The notes below the pieces were generated by a model. That model saw only the letters and a program-made list of their open reading frames with translations, had not been told where the DNA came from and ran no database searches. Shown here piece after piece: positions 34,205 to 47,440 of a stretch of 64,000 nt of DNA (the stretch's first letter is position 1; every line of letters begins with the position of its first letter). This stretch comes from Rhea pennata (taxonomy: Eukaryota > Chordata > Aves > Rheiformes > Rheidae), in NCBI RefSeq assembly GCF_028389875.1, contig NW_026907680.1, positions 62,001-126,000 of the forward strand. Direction: 5' to 3'. A program made the position numbers and the translations under genes.

Positions 34205-34520
34205 GGGGGGAGGGTGCTCGGACGCCTGGGCCCCTGACGTGGGAAGGGATGGGGACTTCCTGGGCACGTGGAAGGAGGGGCCCAGACGCCTGGGCCCCTG
34301 GGGTAGGGGGATGTAATGGGGTGTCCGGATGTCTGGGCCCTGGAGTCAGGGCGGGGCAGAGGGATGCCCGTACGCCTGGGCCGCTCGCGTAGTGCGCAGA
34401 AGAGAGGTGCCTGGACACCTGGGCCCCTCGGGTAGAGGCGGGCAGGAGAGTGCCCAGATGCCTGGGCCCCTGGGGTGCAGGGGGGCAGAGGGGTGCCTGG
34501 ACCCCTGGGGTGGGGGGGAG
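34205..34520. repeat. about 42-bp minisatellite, U2 copy
   Basis: Roughly seven units with the core gacgcctgggcccct at about 34217, 34283, 34327, 34370, 34411, 34453 and 34495. Located just inside CARD gene intron 1. Confidence 0.85.
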
Positions 34521-35145
34521 CAGGGGGATGTTGCCCCAGTGGTCCCCATTGCGCTGCATATGTGTGTGCGTGGGGCTGCCGTGTGCGTGTCTTTGCCTGT
34601 GAAAGGCCCAGCTGTGTCGTTGGCATGTGCGTGTCGGCGTGTTTGTGGGGCAGCCATGTTGACGTGTGCATGGTTGCTGCAGAACAAACCAAGGGTGATG
34701 AGCTCAATTGAACGTATTTGCCATGACACTGTCTGAAATTAGCTTAAAACTCCAATGCAGTGAGTTCCCAGCAAGACATACGGGTTGAACCAGGTGATGG
34801 GATGTCTCCTCCCTGTCAGAGGTGCTCATCGTACATCATCCATAGCTCCAGCATTTCCCATGGCCAGTTCACACTGCGCAGCTGTGGTGGTCTCTGATAG
34901 GGCTGTAATTAGCTGTGCTGTCACTTGATGGCACTGGCTCAGTGGAGATGGGAGCAGCCATGAGAAAGGGTCACCAGCAAGGCTGGGAGGTGGCCTGGGA
35001 GTCCTAGTCCCCTAAGGGAAGGAGCCTCCTTTGGAAAGGTGTCTGCTCTGTCCTTCCCTTCTGCAGCGCCCCATTGACCATGCAAGATTGGAGCTCCCTC
35101 CCATTGCTTCCCCTCTCATTTCTTTTCTGTTTTGCTGTCCCACAG

Positions 35146-35202
35146 GCTTTAGGGGCAGAGAACAAATCCCCAAAGAATCTGTTCAAATGTTGGCAGTGAC
35201 AG
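35146..35202 (+). CDS. linker exon of CARD gene, U2 copy (57 bp)
   Basis: Between ctgtcccacag and gtgagact. Reads FRGREQIPKESVQMLAVT in the frame that continues through a split Gly codon into the CARD exon. The human PYCARD linker exon is also, from memory, 57 bp (19 residues) placed directly before the CARD exon. The first in-frame ATG is at 35187-35189, giving a CARD-only product of 89 residues if used. Confidence 0.6.
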
Positions 35203-35521
35203 GTGAGACTTTTGGGGGCAAAATGCCTCAAAACCAGGGGCTGGGGCTCAAACACCCACTCTAAAACACAGCATTGGCCCCGGCACAGCCCCAGTTTGAA
35301 TTAGACCTTCACACGAGCCTCTGCTTTCGGCTAGATGCTGCCATCACCCACTAATAGCAGAGAGGACTGGGTGCTCCGTGGTGCCGTTCATTTCCTCCTT
35401 GGGTCGTGCTAGCTCAGGCAAACCCCGCTGTGAAGTGGCTGCTGCTCCATGACCTGTGAAGCAGCTGAAGGAGCACCAGTGTGTCCACAGATGACTAACC
35501 CTTTGCTTCTGGCCTCCCCAG

Positions 35522-35775
35522 GGGAACACTTTGTTGATAGGCACCGAGTGGTGCTGATTGAACGTGTTGTTGAAGTGAAAGGTGTCCTGGACCTCCTGCT
35601 CGGGGACATTCTGGACTTTGAGCAATACCAAAGAATTCTGGCGGAGAAAACATCCCACACCATGATGCGTGAGCTGTTCAGGCTGATGCCGAGCTGGACT
35701 TCCTGGTGCAAGGATCGCCTGTACGAGGCCCTGAAGAAAAAGCCCCCACCCCTCGTTGAAGCCCTTGAGAAGTAA
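35522..35775 (+). CDS. CARD exon, U2 copy, open (PYCARD/NLRP1-type)
   Basis: Terminal 254-bp exon encoding GEHFVDRHRVVLIERVVEV, LLLGDILDFEQYQRILAEK, MMRELFRLMPSW, WCKDRLYEALKK and LVEALEK then TAA. It has the length and the conserved positions of the ASC C-terminal CARD (HF-D-HR, LD-L-G, EQY, MR-LF, W, CKD-L-AL, LVE-LE). Such CARDs form filaments that recruit inflammatory caspases. Joined in phase to the 57-bp exon. No PYD, NACHT, FIIND or LRR was found between the promoter and this exon, so the locus may make a CARD-only protein or be a remnant. It is separated from the U1 copy by 11 base changes, nine of them amino-acid changing. Confidence 0.75.
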
Positions 35776-35892
35776 TTTGCAGAGGCACTGACTGCTCTGT
35801 GATACAGAGGAGTTCTTCCATGGAGAAGCAAAGTTCCTCTAGGCAGCTCACAAGTGACTTCACAAATGGCAGCATCACCAAATCACTGAATC

Positions 35893-36152
35893 AACGCATT
35901 GCTGAAGTTGGAAAGCACCCCTGGAGAACATCTGCCTCCACCCTCTTTTCTTTTATACCTGGAGGTATACCTGGAGCATGCTGACTGAGACTGTGTCCAG
36001 TTGGGTTTTGAGCAGCAGCAAGGATGGAGACTCACAGTCCTGCTGAGCAACTTGGTCCAGTCTTCCATCGCTCTTGCAGTAGAAAGTCTTTTCTTACATT
36101 TCAATGGAATTTCTTGTATTTCTACATGTGCCTGTTGCCTCCCATCCTGCCA
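35893..36152 (-). mobile_element. CR1-related fragment, U2 copy
   Basis: Reverse complement of 26140-26400. The short frame METHSPAEQLGPVFHR arises from it in both copies and is not considered a gene. Confidence 0.65.
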
Positions 36153-36601
36153 GCAAGGATCCTGCAGCAGCAAGGTTCTTCCTCCTGGCTTCCAGGTGGG
36201 TGTGGCTGGAATCACCTCCCTGTCAGCACTGACACCATTTTCCTGCCGTGACGCTCCCGGGTGCAAGGCACAAGTGCCCTCACACTCAGCATCAAAGCCT
36301 TGTGCCTGCCAGTGGCCATGCGGGGCAGCACTACAGGGTTTTCCACTGCAGGAGGACTGAAGTAGGGGACACAGAACAGATCCAGGAGCAATGTGCTCAG
36401 TGCTAAGAGAACGCTGAAAATGCTACATGTCTGTAGCAGGAAGAGAATGGAAGGGAGCAGAGGGACTGCTTTGGCTAAAAGGCAGCACCTGACTTGAGCA
36501 AGACCACACGTGTGCTTCCATACAAAATGTTTAGGCAGCTCCATCAAGCTGCAGAAGAAAGGTTAGCCAGTTGGTTACTCACAGTAGAAGGGACATGGAC
36601 T

Positions 36602-36922
36602 TTACGGTGCCAGACAAGCTCCGTATCCCTGCAGGCTTGTTAGAGGGAAGTGCAGTGTGCCTGGCAGTTTTTGAAACCCGTTGGAGTTTAGGTTCAGCCT
36701 GCAGTAAGGATTTCTCACAGCCAGACCATTTAGTGGGAAACCATTACCGTGCTGTGTAAAGCAAATATTTTTCACCAGCTTTGCTTTGTATTTTGTGCCG
36801 GTCACATCCTTTCTGCTCAGAATATCACAATGCCTCTGTATTGCCCTGGAAAGTGGCATTTGCTGCAGATCCTTCAGTAGATGCGTGGAGGCCAACACAT
36901 GTACTTCCAACTTCACCTGCAC
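36602..36922 (-). CDS. unknown candidate terminal exon, copy 2 (U2)
   Basis: 106 codons after a pyrimidine-rich acceptor. Same frame and end (YGACLAP, stop) as 23778-24116, minus six codons. Confidence 0.35.
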   Translation of the reverse strand: MQVKLEVHVLASTHLLKDLQQMPLSRAIQRHCDILSRKDVTGTKYKAKLVKNICFTQHGNGFPLNGLAVRNPYCRLNLNSNGFQKLPGTLHFPLTSLQGYGACLAP

Positions 36923-37157
36923 CTGGGAGAGGGGGAAAAAAAAACCCCAGTGTTAGTTTTTCAGCACACGTAGCCCAAAACGTTTGTGGAAATAAATAGT
37001 ACATGGGACTGGAGAGTGCAAAAATGTAGAGAGATGTAAAGCCCTCAGAGGAACTCAAAGTGAAAGGGGCCCACACAGAGGAAGACATTTGATTTTTTGT
37101 GTTTGATTATCACTCAACGGGCTCTTGAAAGAGAGTGAAGGAAATTCCACTGGATAT

Positions 37158-37464
37158 CCTCGTCAAAGGGATGGGGCCGAACTCTTTTCACTAGTGCCAC
37201 GCAACAGGACAAGAGGCAACGGGCACAAACTGAACCAGCGGAAGCTCCGCCTCAATATGAGGAGGAATTTCTTTCCTGTAAGAGTGACCGAGCACTGGGA
37301 GAGGTTTCCCAGAGACATTGTGGAGTCTCCTCCTCTGGAGAGATTCAAACCCTGCCCGGATGCAACCCTGTCTAACATGGTCGAGGTGACCCTGCTTGAG
37401 CAGGGAGGTTGGACTAGATGATCTCCTGAGGTCCCTTCCAACCTTACCCATTCTGTGATTCTGT
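37158..37464 (+). mobile_element. CR1 insertion with target duplication, U2
   Basis: 5'-truncated CR1 3' end flanked by GATAT at 37153-37157 and 37465-37469. U1 has the uninterrupted site (reverse complement at 23553-23557). The identical insertion is in U3. Confidence 0.9.
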
Positions 37465-39379
37465 GATATGCCCCACACGTTTTCAGAAAACCCACCGACC
37501 ATATCTACTTACACCATTGGCCAACCTGGACTCCTGCAGGTTGGACTCCTGTCTCCAAGCGTCCCATCTTCCTTCACAGCTCAGAAAGGCAGTTTTATGG
37601 AGGACAAATCTTTTAGCCGCTTTCTGCTGAGCCTTCTCGATGGAGATGTATATGCATACACAAACACACACACGGGTACCCCTTGCCCTGTCGAAACTTC
37701 CTTTTTTCCAGGGAAGCTCCTCTACAGGACTATGTAAACCAACCAAGAAGACCCTCACTGTCTTCCTGCATCGAGCACAATCAGATAAAGTCTCAGATGC
37801 CAATAAATGACATTGCTCCCAGTCAGCACGGGATGACATTCAAAAATGCTAGTGTTAGGCAATAGGTTTGTGGACACGCCAGCAAATGTTGAAAGCTGTA
37901 GAGAAACAAATCACAGTGCTGGGTGAGGAAAAGATCCTGGAGCAAAAAGGACCTCTCTGATGAGCTCTGTGCTTTGAAATAGGTCCTGTCACAAAGCAGG
38001 AACTGCAGAGGAACCAGTTTGCCCTCCTCCCCCGCCCATACCTTTCCTTTGTCGGAGCCTGGGAAGCACACTGCATACGTGAGTGGAAGGCCCACATCTC
38101 CAGTGGATCTGAGGAGCTTTCCTTCTCTGACAATACCTATGCAGACTCTTCCTGGGCGGTTGTGCAAATGGTGCCCATAGGAGCCACAGTTGTCTCAGTG
38201 TGGCAGGGGACACTGCAGGGGAGTTCTTGTTTTCTTCTTGAAATTGTATGAGTAAAGAGAAAAGCAAGAACTCAGCCCCTCCAGGAGAGCTCCTGCTGAA
38301 GGTGGCAGCCCAGCATGCCAAGAGGCCCACTTGTGTTCTGAGGCCATACTTGAAGACCAGGCTGAGAAAATTGTGGGCTTTCCTAGCCCAGATGTGGTCA
38401 ACAGCATGCTTGTAACAAAGAAGTATTAAGACACATTTTCAACTTGAACTTCGGCACTTACTGACCTAGGTGTTTTCTGTTCTGAAAACTTCACAGCTGT
38501 AAAGTTCACCCACCTTTGAATGAAGACACGTGCATCTTAACACACAGTGGATGTGAAAAGACTTGTTTTTTCTTTCTACAACCCAAATTTCTGAATTTTT
38601 TCTGTTTTTTTTTTCTCCTCTATTTCAAACTCCTTCTCACTCAAATAAAGCATGGGAAATGCCAGCCCGTTGACTTTTTCCAACAGCCTTGAGGAGTGTA
38701 ATTTGAAAACAAAAAGAAAATTTTGGTCTTAGGCAATTGCTTTGGCAAAGGAAATACAATCACATATGATGACAAAATAATTTGTAAGCCTAACTTTGAA
38801 TTACCCCTTCAGTCAGCAACTATCACGTATGTAGTTCTTCTAAGTAGTGGGACGAGTGAAAAGTAAAAGATTTCTATGAGATGTGGGATTATGACTGTTC
38901 TGTACCAGATTCCTAAGCATCTGTTCATAAACCTACAGGCAGCTTGGCTTCAGTTCCCAAATCGTGTCACATACAAGTGTCACATATTGTGTTTATCAGG
39001 CCCTTTATTTCCTGAAAGGGTTTTGAGAGGGAGTGGACCCATGAAAGTTTAAATTACCACTATGAGTGTCGTGCAGTGCCTCAGAATACCCCTTTTCTCA
39101 TTGTTCAGGAAAGCTTTATCAGTATCACTGCTTTCTGGAGATTTGTTTTCCCAAGTCCTCTATAGTGAATTTTTGGCATTTTAGAGGGTCTTCATAGAGC
39201 CAATCACCCCTATCTAAATTGGAGCTCTTAATTAGTTTTCCTCCTTGGTTGACTTCAAAGTTCCTGTTGTTAAACTCCTTTGTGATTGTAACAGTGATGC
39301 TGACTAGAGAGTAAACTAACATTTTTGTCACATTCTTGTTGCTTCTAAGCTTTTTAATTTTTGCATTTCTCTTTCCTAG

Positions 39380-39490
<111 letters not shown>

Positions 39491-40062
39491 TAACTGGGGG
39501 GTTCGCTGTGGTGGTTGGTAGCAGGCCACCCCATAGCAGGGCACTGCATAGGTAGTATAGAAAACAAGTCTGCTAAGAATTACAGTTCCATTTCTTGTTT
39601 GTATTGGTGTGATCTTTGCTTCATGTAATGCATTTTACTAAACTGGAAGGATTCTTCATAGGATTTCTGGAAATACTGATAAAGGCATGCTGATGCTGCA
39701 ATAGCATAAAATTCTTAAGCCTCTTGTTTCCTCTGAATTCATTCCTGGAGAGTTAAAGGCTCAGATTAACATCCTTGTATCTTAAACTGTCAGAAAACTA
39801 TCACACGTTGCAAGGATGGTTGCCTGTCAGCCCTCTCTGTCTACGTTAGTAAGTGTCTTTCCAAACTTCCTTAAAATCAGCTACTTCCTGAAAAACCTAT
39901 TGCTGTTACTTCCTTAAACTGTTACCTGCTATCTTGTCTGAAAGCAAACAGGCCACAAAAAGTTTTATGAAAACTTAGATGTGATACATTGTATCCAAAT
40001 AGTGTTTAAGAACTGAGAAGTCATCTTATGACTGTGATAATAATAAATCTATAGACCTAGGA

Positions 40063-40280
40063 AGTATTTATTTATTTATTTATTTTAACTTAAATTAATT
40101 CTGTTATCACAGGCGATTAATCGTTTGCATTTAAGATCTAAGATCATTTTAAGGTTAAGATACATTAAAGTTTATTTATTTATTTATTTTAACTTAGAAT
40201 AGTTCTGTTATCAGAGATAGGCTATTAATCGTTTGCATTTAAGATCTAAGATCATTTTAAGGTTAAGATACATTAAAGAT
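40063..40280. repeat. inverted copy of the AT-rich tandem duplication
   Basis: Reverse complement of the 6160-6372 repeat, with (TTTA)n runs at about 40067-40085 and 40172-40190. It lies in the intron between exons 8 and 9 of the TMEM209 duplicate. Confidence 0.85.
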
Positions 40281-40987
40281 TATTTAAGTACTAGGTGTAG
40301 CACTAAGTGGGGCTGGGGAGGATAATCTCAGGTGGATTTTGGAGAGCTATGGGCATTAGAAGAAAAGATCTTTTGGTTGGGGCAGTTGATTTTTGCTGTT
40401 TTGGGGTTCCCCCCCTCCTTTTTAAGCATTTTGATGAGCTAGAATTCTAGCTAAAATTTCATAGTGCAACTCTGAAGGAACTCCTTCCGTTGCTCTATCA
40501 CATGCATATCCCCCTCAATCAAGAGCAGGATTTGATAGGCTTCATTTAAACAAAGCCTACTTTTTTTTTTTTTTTTTTGGCCTGTTTGTAGTCTGTCCTC
40601 AAGATCTGCATCTGTTGTGGTGCCTGTGAAAAACTGATCACTTACTGACCTCATCTCCACCTTGCTGCTCTCCTACTGCTCTGTAAAATGGATGTTACTT
40701 CTTCCCTTTTTCACACTATAGGTTTCTGTTTTCTTTTGGAATGCAAGCCCTTCAGATAAGGAACTGTCGTCTTTTGCGACCGCACAGTGCTGCATAGCGT
40801 TTATGTTGTGTGGTTTAAGGGAGACAGCTAGTACTTCACTGGGATTGGAAACAAACATTTGGAGTATTGGATAAGCTGTTAACTTTGTATAAATCTTAGT
40901 AAATTATCTTAGTAAGTTACCTTAGTAAAGAGTGAGACAAAAAAGCCAGTTCCTCCTTGTAACATTGCATTTGTTAACGCCTTGTAA

Positions 40988-41212
<225 letters not shown>

Positions 41213-41580
41213 TAGCTGGGTCAAGCGTTGGTGGTGTCAGATACCCCATCAATTAAGAGGTTTGAACTACAGTCACAGCAGGGAGAAGAGCTGCTTTTCA
41301 AGTAGCAGAGGTAGTTTTTGCAACTTCCTCTTTTCAGACCAATGTAATGATGTGGGACTTGGCATGGAAGTTTTTATTTCTTCTCTCAGTTTGGGGTGTG
41401 AAGTGTCCTATTTAATCCCTTCATTAATTACCAATAAAAAATACCTTGTAAACTCCACTCCCCTAACTTTATATATTCCTTAGTTTAATTTTTCCTATTT
41501 TGTGCACTGAAAATACATGCAGTGTTCTTGAAGCTAGTGTCAAATATGTCCTCCTTGCACCTTCAACCTCCAGTAGCTGA

Positions 41581-41730
<150 letters not shown>

Positions 41731-42026
41731 TAAAGTGTGTCTTTCAGGGTAGATTTTTGTGTGTGGTAGCAATTAAGTCTTTTGAGGAACATGGTCAAAA
41801 TCCTGTTTGCCTCCCTATCCTTATAATCCCATTGTAGTCAGTGAAATTATGCAAGGAATAATGCCAATGGGATTGGACATTGTGCAGATCACAAAAATGC
41901 GATTTCATGTCTTAGTCTTAAGCCAGCCTCTTATTTAGACTCATCTGAGATGTCAGTCAGGTAACTGTTTTGGGAGCAACCTGACAGAAGGTTGCGGATT
42001 TGTTAGAGCAATATTCTTACCTTATT

Positions 42027-42028
42027 AA

Positions 42029-42059
<31 letters not shown>

Positions 42060-42072
42060 GAAAAGAAAAAAA
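42027..42072. repeat. poly(A) tract, expanded partner of 4382-4412
   Basis: A-rich tract with G interruptions in the intron after duplicate exon 10. It is longer than the equivalent tract on the left arm and is a slippage-prone site. Confidence 0.85.
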
Positions 42073-43606
42073 GTCTGCTTTAACCAAACCTCATCATTTC
42101 TCATGCAAGACGAACCTTAAAATTTTACTGTGCTGTAATGGTTAGAAGAACGAACGGATTAAGTGGCGTGTCTTGATGTTTATTTAATTCAGTAATATTT
42201 CTTGAGAGATCCACAGGGATTACATTATCTTACTTGAGAACAGACTTGTAGTCATGCTTAGCCAATTAATGCAAAAGGTCAGGAGAAAGCACTTCAGTGA
42301 ATACAGTGACTTGAAAATTCAACTCTGTATTTGAAAGGAGAGTTCAGGTGATTTGATTCCCTCTATAGATGTTCAGTTCCTGGGGAGAAGCAGAAAGAAG
42401 ATTCATATGCAAGTTTTACAACCTTGCTGACAAAGATGCAACAAGATTGAATTGCTGGAAGCTAAAGCTGAGCAAAATCTGTCTTGAAATAAGATTTAAT
42501 TTTCTAGTTGTGAAGATGACTAAATATTTGGGACTGACAAGCTGGGAAGCAGCTCTGGCTATCTTGGTAGAGAGCAAGCTGAGCAGTTTGAAAGTATTAA
42601 AGACCGTAACACAGACCATCACACCCTGAATTCATTGTCTTTTAATGAAACCAGCTAAGAGAGGTAGTGTTGGACAATGTACTAAACTTGTAAAGATTCT
42701 TTAAAAGAAGTTCTGATATAACAGATGAAATTAATATTGAACACTGTCTCGAAGCTTTGGCATTAACTTAAGACAATAAGTGCCAAATGAAGAGTTTTTA
42801 ACGGTAATGTTAGTCTCATTGCATGCAACTTAAAGCAATAATTTCCGCTAGACCTCTTGAGGCTTTGGGCATTTAGCCCATAGAAATTCTTCTGTCTGCC
42901 AAACAAATCCTATGTTGAACACAGGAGGTATCATACTACAGAGTAATTTGGTCACGCTGCACCCAAAGAATGTTGAGAAGTCTACTGTAAGAGTTAAAAC
43001 ACAACATGCAGTACTGCGATTTTCTCGCTGTTAGCTAAGAAGATACTTGTTCTAGGGCTTTCTTCCAAAATGTTGAGAGCTGGTAAGATTCATGAGCAGT
43101 TCAAGTTTGTCCATTGATTTTGTTTTGCCATTTTTGACAAGAGAGGAGCAACTTGCTGGGTAAGTGTAGTGTTTGGAAAAGTTGTCATTAGATCGGATCG
43201 GCCTCTCTAAGCCAAATCTTTGCAGCTAGCGTAGAAACCATCATGAAATCAGGTATCTTGTAGTTTGTCCTATACATGCTATTCAGATCTGTGACTTTGC
43301 AAATTCTGTGAGATGTGAAGATAGTTACTTGTATGTCAGGAGTTCAGTTCACATGCAGCACCTTTTTAACGTGTTGTGACTGAAAGGGTTTCATTTACAG
43401 GAAGAATAAACTTGTCTTGATGTCTGTCGCATGCCCTGGACCATTGAATTCAGTGCTCTAAGTGTTAAGCTGCCTTGGGCTTCTAAACATAGTGGGATTA
43501 ATTAAGTCCATGATGCAGCAACAGACTCTCAAATACCCTAACTAATATCTGAGATTATGGAAAGAAAGCTGCTGTCCTGTCAGTCTTCTTAATGATACTA
43601 AAATGA

Positions 43607-43768
<162 letters not shown>

Positions 43769-43835
43769 TAGCTGCTGTTTCCTGCTTGGATCCCATCAGC
43801 GCTCTTAAAATCCTTATCTTATTTTAAAACTTTAA

Positions 43836-43943
<108 letters not shown>

Positions 43944-44720
43944 TGATCGCGTTAGTTTTTTCTGCTGTCAGGAAACCTTGAGCAGACCTGATCTGTTTCT
44001 TTTTCATTCTTCCTTTTCCTTTGGAACTAGCCACATCTATTGAATATGTAGGCTGGCTCAGTGCAGAAAGCAAATGTTACCACGATCTTTGGCCATCGTG
44101 TGGTATTTAGTCTGCTGCTGAATGATAGCTTCAGTGCCTAACTTAGGTACATCAGTGCCCAGGCAGCAGCTTCCTCTTGTTGTTTATTTTCTGATGATTT
44201 ATTCTAAAATCCTAATTTATGTAAGCTCTGAGGTGAGTTGCTATTCCTCAGTGCCAACAAGACTGATGCCTGTCTGTAAGAGTTTTTGGAGGGAAACATC
44301 TAATCTCAATATCAAGATACTAGACTTTTCCTGTACATCTTGATTTTATTATTGAGCCCCGATTGTGACTTGATTTTCTGATTTCAGAAAAGCTCTTTTA
44401 AAAAGCATTTAAAAATATTTGAGGGTGATAATCCATCTAGAAAACAAGCTTGGTCTTTTTCTGGTGTTTGCCTAATTGAAAGATAAGAATTGAGGCAAAA
44501 CCCCAGCAGTCTAAGCTGTAATACCATTTCGCGAGGTCTCTGTTATAGTTTTTTTCATCTCTGATGATATAACAGGCCGACAGGGCGCACACTGCAGTAT
44601 ATGTATCTTGCAAAAAGTTTTGAAGGAAAAATTGTGCTGCTCCACCTAAGATCAGGACAGGGGATGACAGTTGTTTTAAATAAGACATTCTAAGATATTA
44701 GTATGGTTGTTTGCATGTGA

Positions 44721-44834
<114 letters not shown>

Positions 44835-46441
44835 TAAGTGTCAGACGTTCCGTATCATTGCGCTGCACACGAGATCCGAGCAGGAGCTTTCTGTTTTGAA
44901 ATACCGTAACTGAAGTTGCTATCATAGGACGATACTGATGGAATTAAAATGGTCTTCTAATTTTAAGTAATGGCAGCCTTTTTTCAAAATCATGTCAGTT
45001 TTGTGTCCATGAGCGTGCAGGAAATGTTTTGTGCTTTTCTTTGGTCTTGTGCTGGCTGAAAAATCCTGTGGAGTCCATGCTGCGGAATAGTGGCCTTGGC
45101 CAGACAACCAGGTTGCTACCTTCTTGCTAGAAGTACTGTGCTATTTATAAACAGGAGACAGACACTGCCATAGTGCTGTAATCTCTTGGTTTTGGCATAA
45201 CAAGAGGAGTTTCGAGTGCACAGTGAAAGCTGCACTGACATAAAAGCAATGTCCGGACTTTTTTGTTCTGAAAGAGCTGTCTTTAATTCGAGGTGAAACA
45301 CGATACCTACATAAATGTTAAAATGCTGATGTGTGGGATTGGCAGTTTTTCTTGTAATGAAGATTTGTTTTAAATAGGAGCTTTAACTTACTTGTGTCTT
45401 ATCATTATAATGCTGTTTTTGCAGGCAAGTGAATTTTGGTGCATCAGGAGTCAACGTTCTAGGGGTGTTTGGAGAGTAACATCTCTAGCAGGACTGCAGC
45501 TCAGAAGAACGATCCTGCTTCTCCTACAAGACGAGCTGAGCAGCATCGTTTCACTTGTTGCCTTGAATATGGACTATGAAATGGGATAATTTAAACTCTG
45601 CTTTATGGACAGAGGGGAAATGTTTGTAATTTCTGTACAGTTTTGGGGAGGATACTCTGTAAAACGTTGTATTGTTTTTTACTGATGAAATGTATCTAAA
45701 CAGGAACTCCAGGCGGGTCTTTTCTATTTGGCTCCTCACCTTAACAAATCGTATTTAAACCTCCCTTGCTATTTCTGTTGCATTTACTCTTCAAGCACTC
45801 TAAAGAGCTTAACTGACCGCAGGGCTCAGCAATGAACCCGCGCTTGCCACATTTGAGGGTGGAATGCAGCAGCGCAGCTGGGACGTGTCTCCCGCAGTTG
45901 TACCCAGCCGCTCGCTGGCGAGCAGTCCCTTGAAAAGACAGTTACTGCAACGCGGCCAACTGCCGGATTCACAAGATCCAAGAGATTCCAGACGGGCATA
46001 ACAGGCGCCAAGTTAGCGCTTACACTGATTTTTGGTTAATTTAATTACATGCGATCTGAAAGGACGTTGTCTTTTATCCCTGCTCATTGGAATAATTGGA
46101 TTTTGTGACCTCTCTGGATGCTTCAGGTGTCTCCACCGCAGATATAAGGGAAAGAGAAAATTTTTTGACTTGCTGGTTTCAGTAGGTATTTTTAAAATAG
46201 ATTTAAAACAAAACAAAATAACCATACCATTCAAATGTGACCGTCTTACAAGACAGAAGATGTTGTGGGTGATTGAGTATGACTAGAACGTTACCCTGCC
46301 TTTGCTTTTTAATTTTTTAAAAATTCTTTTATTTCTCACGTTAGCTTTTCTGCTAGCAGCTCCTTACTTTTAGGGCCTTGCAGACTGGCATGTGGCTTCA
46401 GCATCCCTGCATGAAACCAGAGTGGATACACCTGCGTGGGC

Positions 46442-46930
46442 TCATCCCAGGAACTTCAGGGAACACCCCGAAGTTCCTGCTGCCTCGCCAGAGCGTGCCC
46501 AGAAATGGCTTTTTTCTCTTTTTTTGCCCTGGGGGGCGAGTGGCCGCCGCCTGGCCAGAGCCTCTGGCTTCTCGGGAACGAGTCAAGCTCTGGGGCCGCC
46601 GGCCAAGCTGCGGTTCCCGTGGCAGTGACGGTCTCAAAGCTCGGGCAGCAGTGGAACGTCCCCGCTGCGGAACGACGCCTGCGCGAGCGTCTCACCACGC
46701 CCACACGTGCCGCCGTTCCCCTTCTGCGGAATTGGCTTTTGGGGGAAAACACTTGCCTTTGTTTCAAAGAGCAGGCCCTGCTTTTAAAGGGGGGGAAACC
46801 ATTGCAAATTCAGGCAAATCAAAAAGGGCGTTAGAAGTTGATGTGGTTTATTTTTTTAAACAGAGGGGTAAAACTGCAATACTGTTGTCCCAAAATCTGG
46901 GTTCTGTTACCCGATGTGCAAGCAACCAAT
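46442..46930. other. no supported gene
   Basis: Flank of the right arm; GC-rich in the first 350 bases. Several overlapping open frames on both strands, none with splice context or a recognisable family. May be the continuation of the arm whose partner is outside the window. Confidence 0.5.
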
Positions 46931-47440
46931 AGACACACAGGGTCGAGGTATTTGTTTATTTCATTTCTGCGCAGAGATGGGGGCTAGGTGGTAGATCCAC
47001 AAAGCTAGCACACCTCCTCCCCCTCTCATTGTTTATACACGCTTTTCAGAGAGTACTTCATGCAAGTTTTCCTATTGGTTACAGTTTCGTTAACTCAGGT
47101 AATTGCTCTGCGCTTGCGCTTTCACATTCTTGTTAATTAGCATAGGAAGTGAAGAAGAGGCGGTAACATCATTATCATGTCATTTCCATCTCATTATTCA
47201 TTTAGGGGTGTGAAGTTCAATATGTTAATAAGCCTTAATGAACCTCAGGTCACTTCTGGGTTATTCTGCTGTGTTTTTCTTATCTACCCCTCGCAATCTT
47301 CAAAGCGTTGTGGTTTCATCAAGGTTACTTAGCCGGAGCTGGTTATCCTTTGCAGTACTGTTTTTCTCTCCCCGTGTCCTTGAGTCTTGTTAACTATTTG
47401 CAAGGTTTTCCCCACAGTATTTCTCTAACACCAACACCCC
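46930..47440 (-). mobile_element. LTR-like element
   Basis: AT-rich segment that interrupts the paralogous blocks. On the minus strand it starts near TGTTAGAGAAATACTG and has an AATAAA about 25 bases before its end (AATAAACAAATACC...CTGTGTGTC). Size and layout fit a solo LTR. Exact ends and target duplication were not resolved; no internal coding region. Confidence 0.55.

Larger units (their letters stand above)
34053..38392 (+). repeat. segmental block U2
   Basis: Inverted copy of parts of U1 and direct relative of U3. It ends at 38392, where TMEM209 intron 7 sequence begins. Confidence 0.85.

Noticed and set aside
33210..34559. 449-codon Ala-rich minus-strand frame
   Set aside because: Antisense of the Ser/Gly repeat exon fused to CpG-island sequence; arises because the repeat lacks stops.
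33900..35145. PYD-coding first exon for the CARD gene
   Set aside because: Read in all plus frames between the promoter and the 57-bp exon; no PYD-like helix pattern or in-frame ATG was found.
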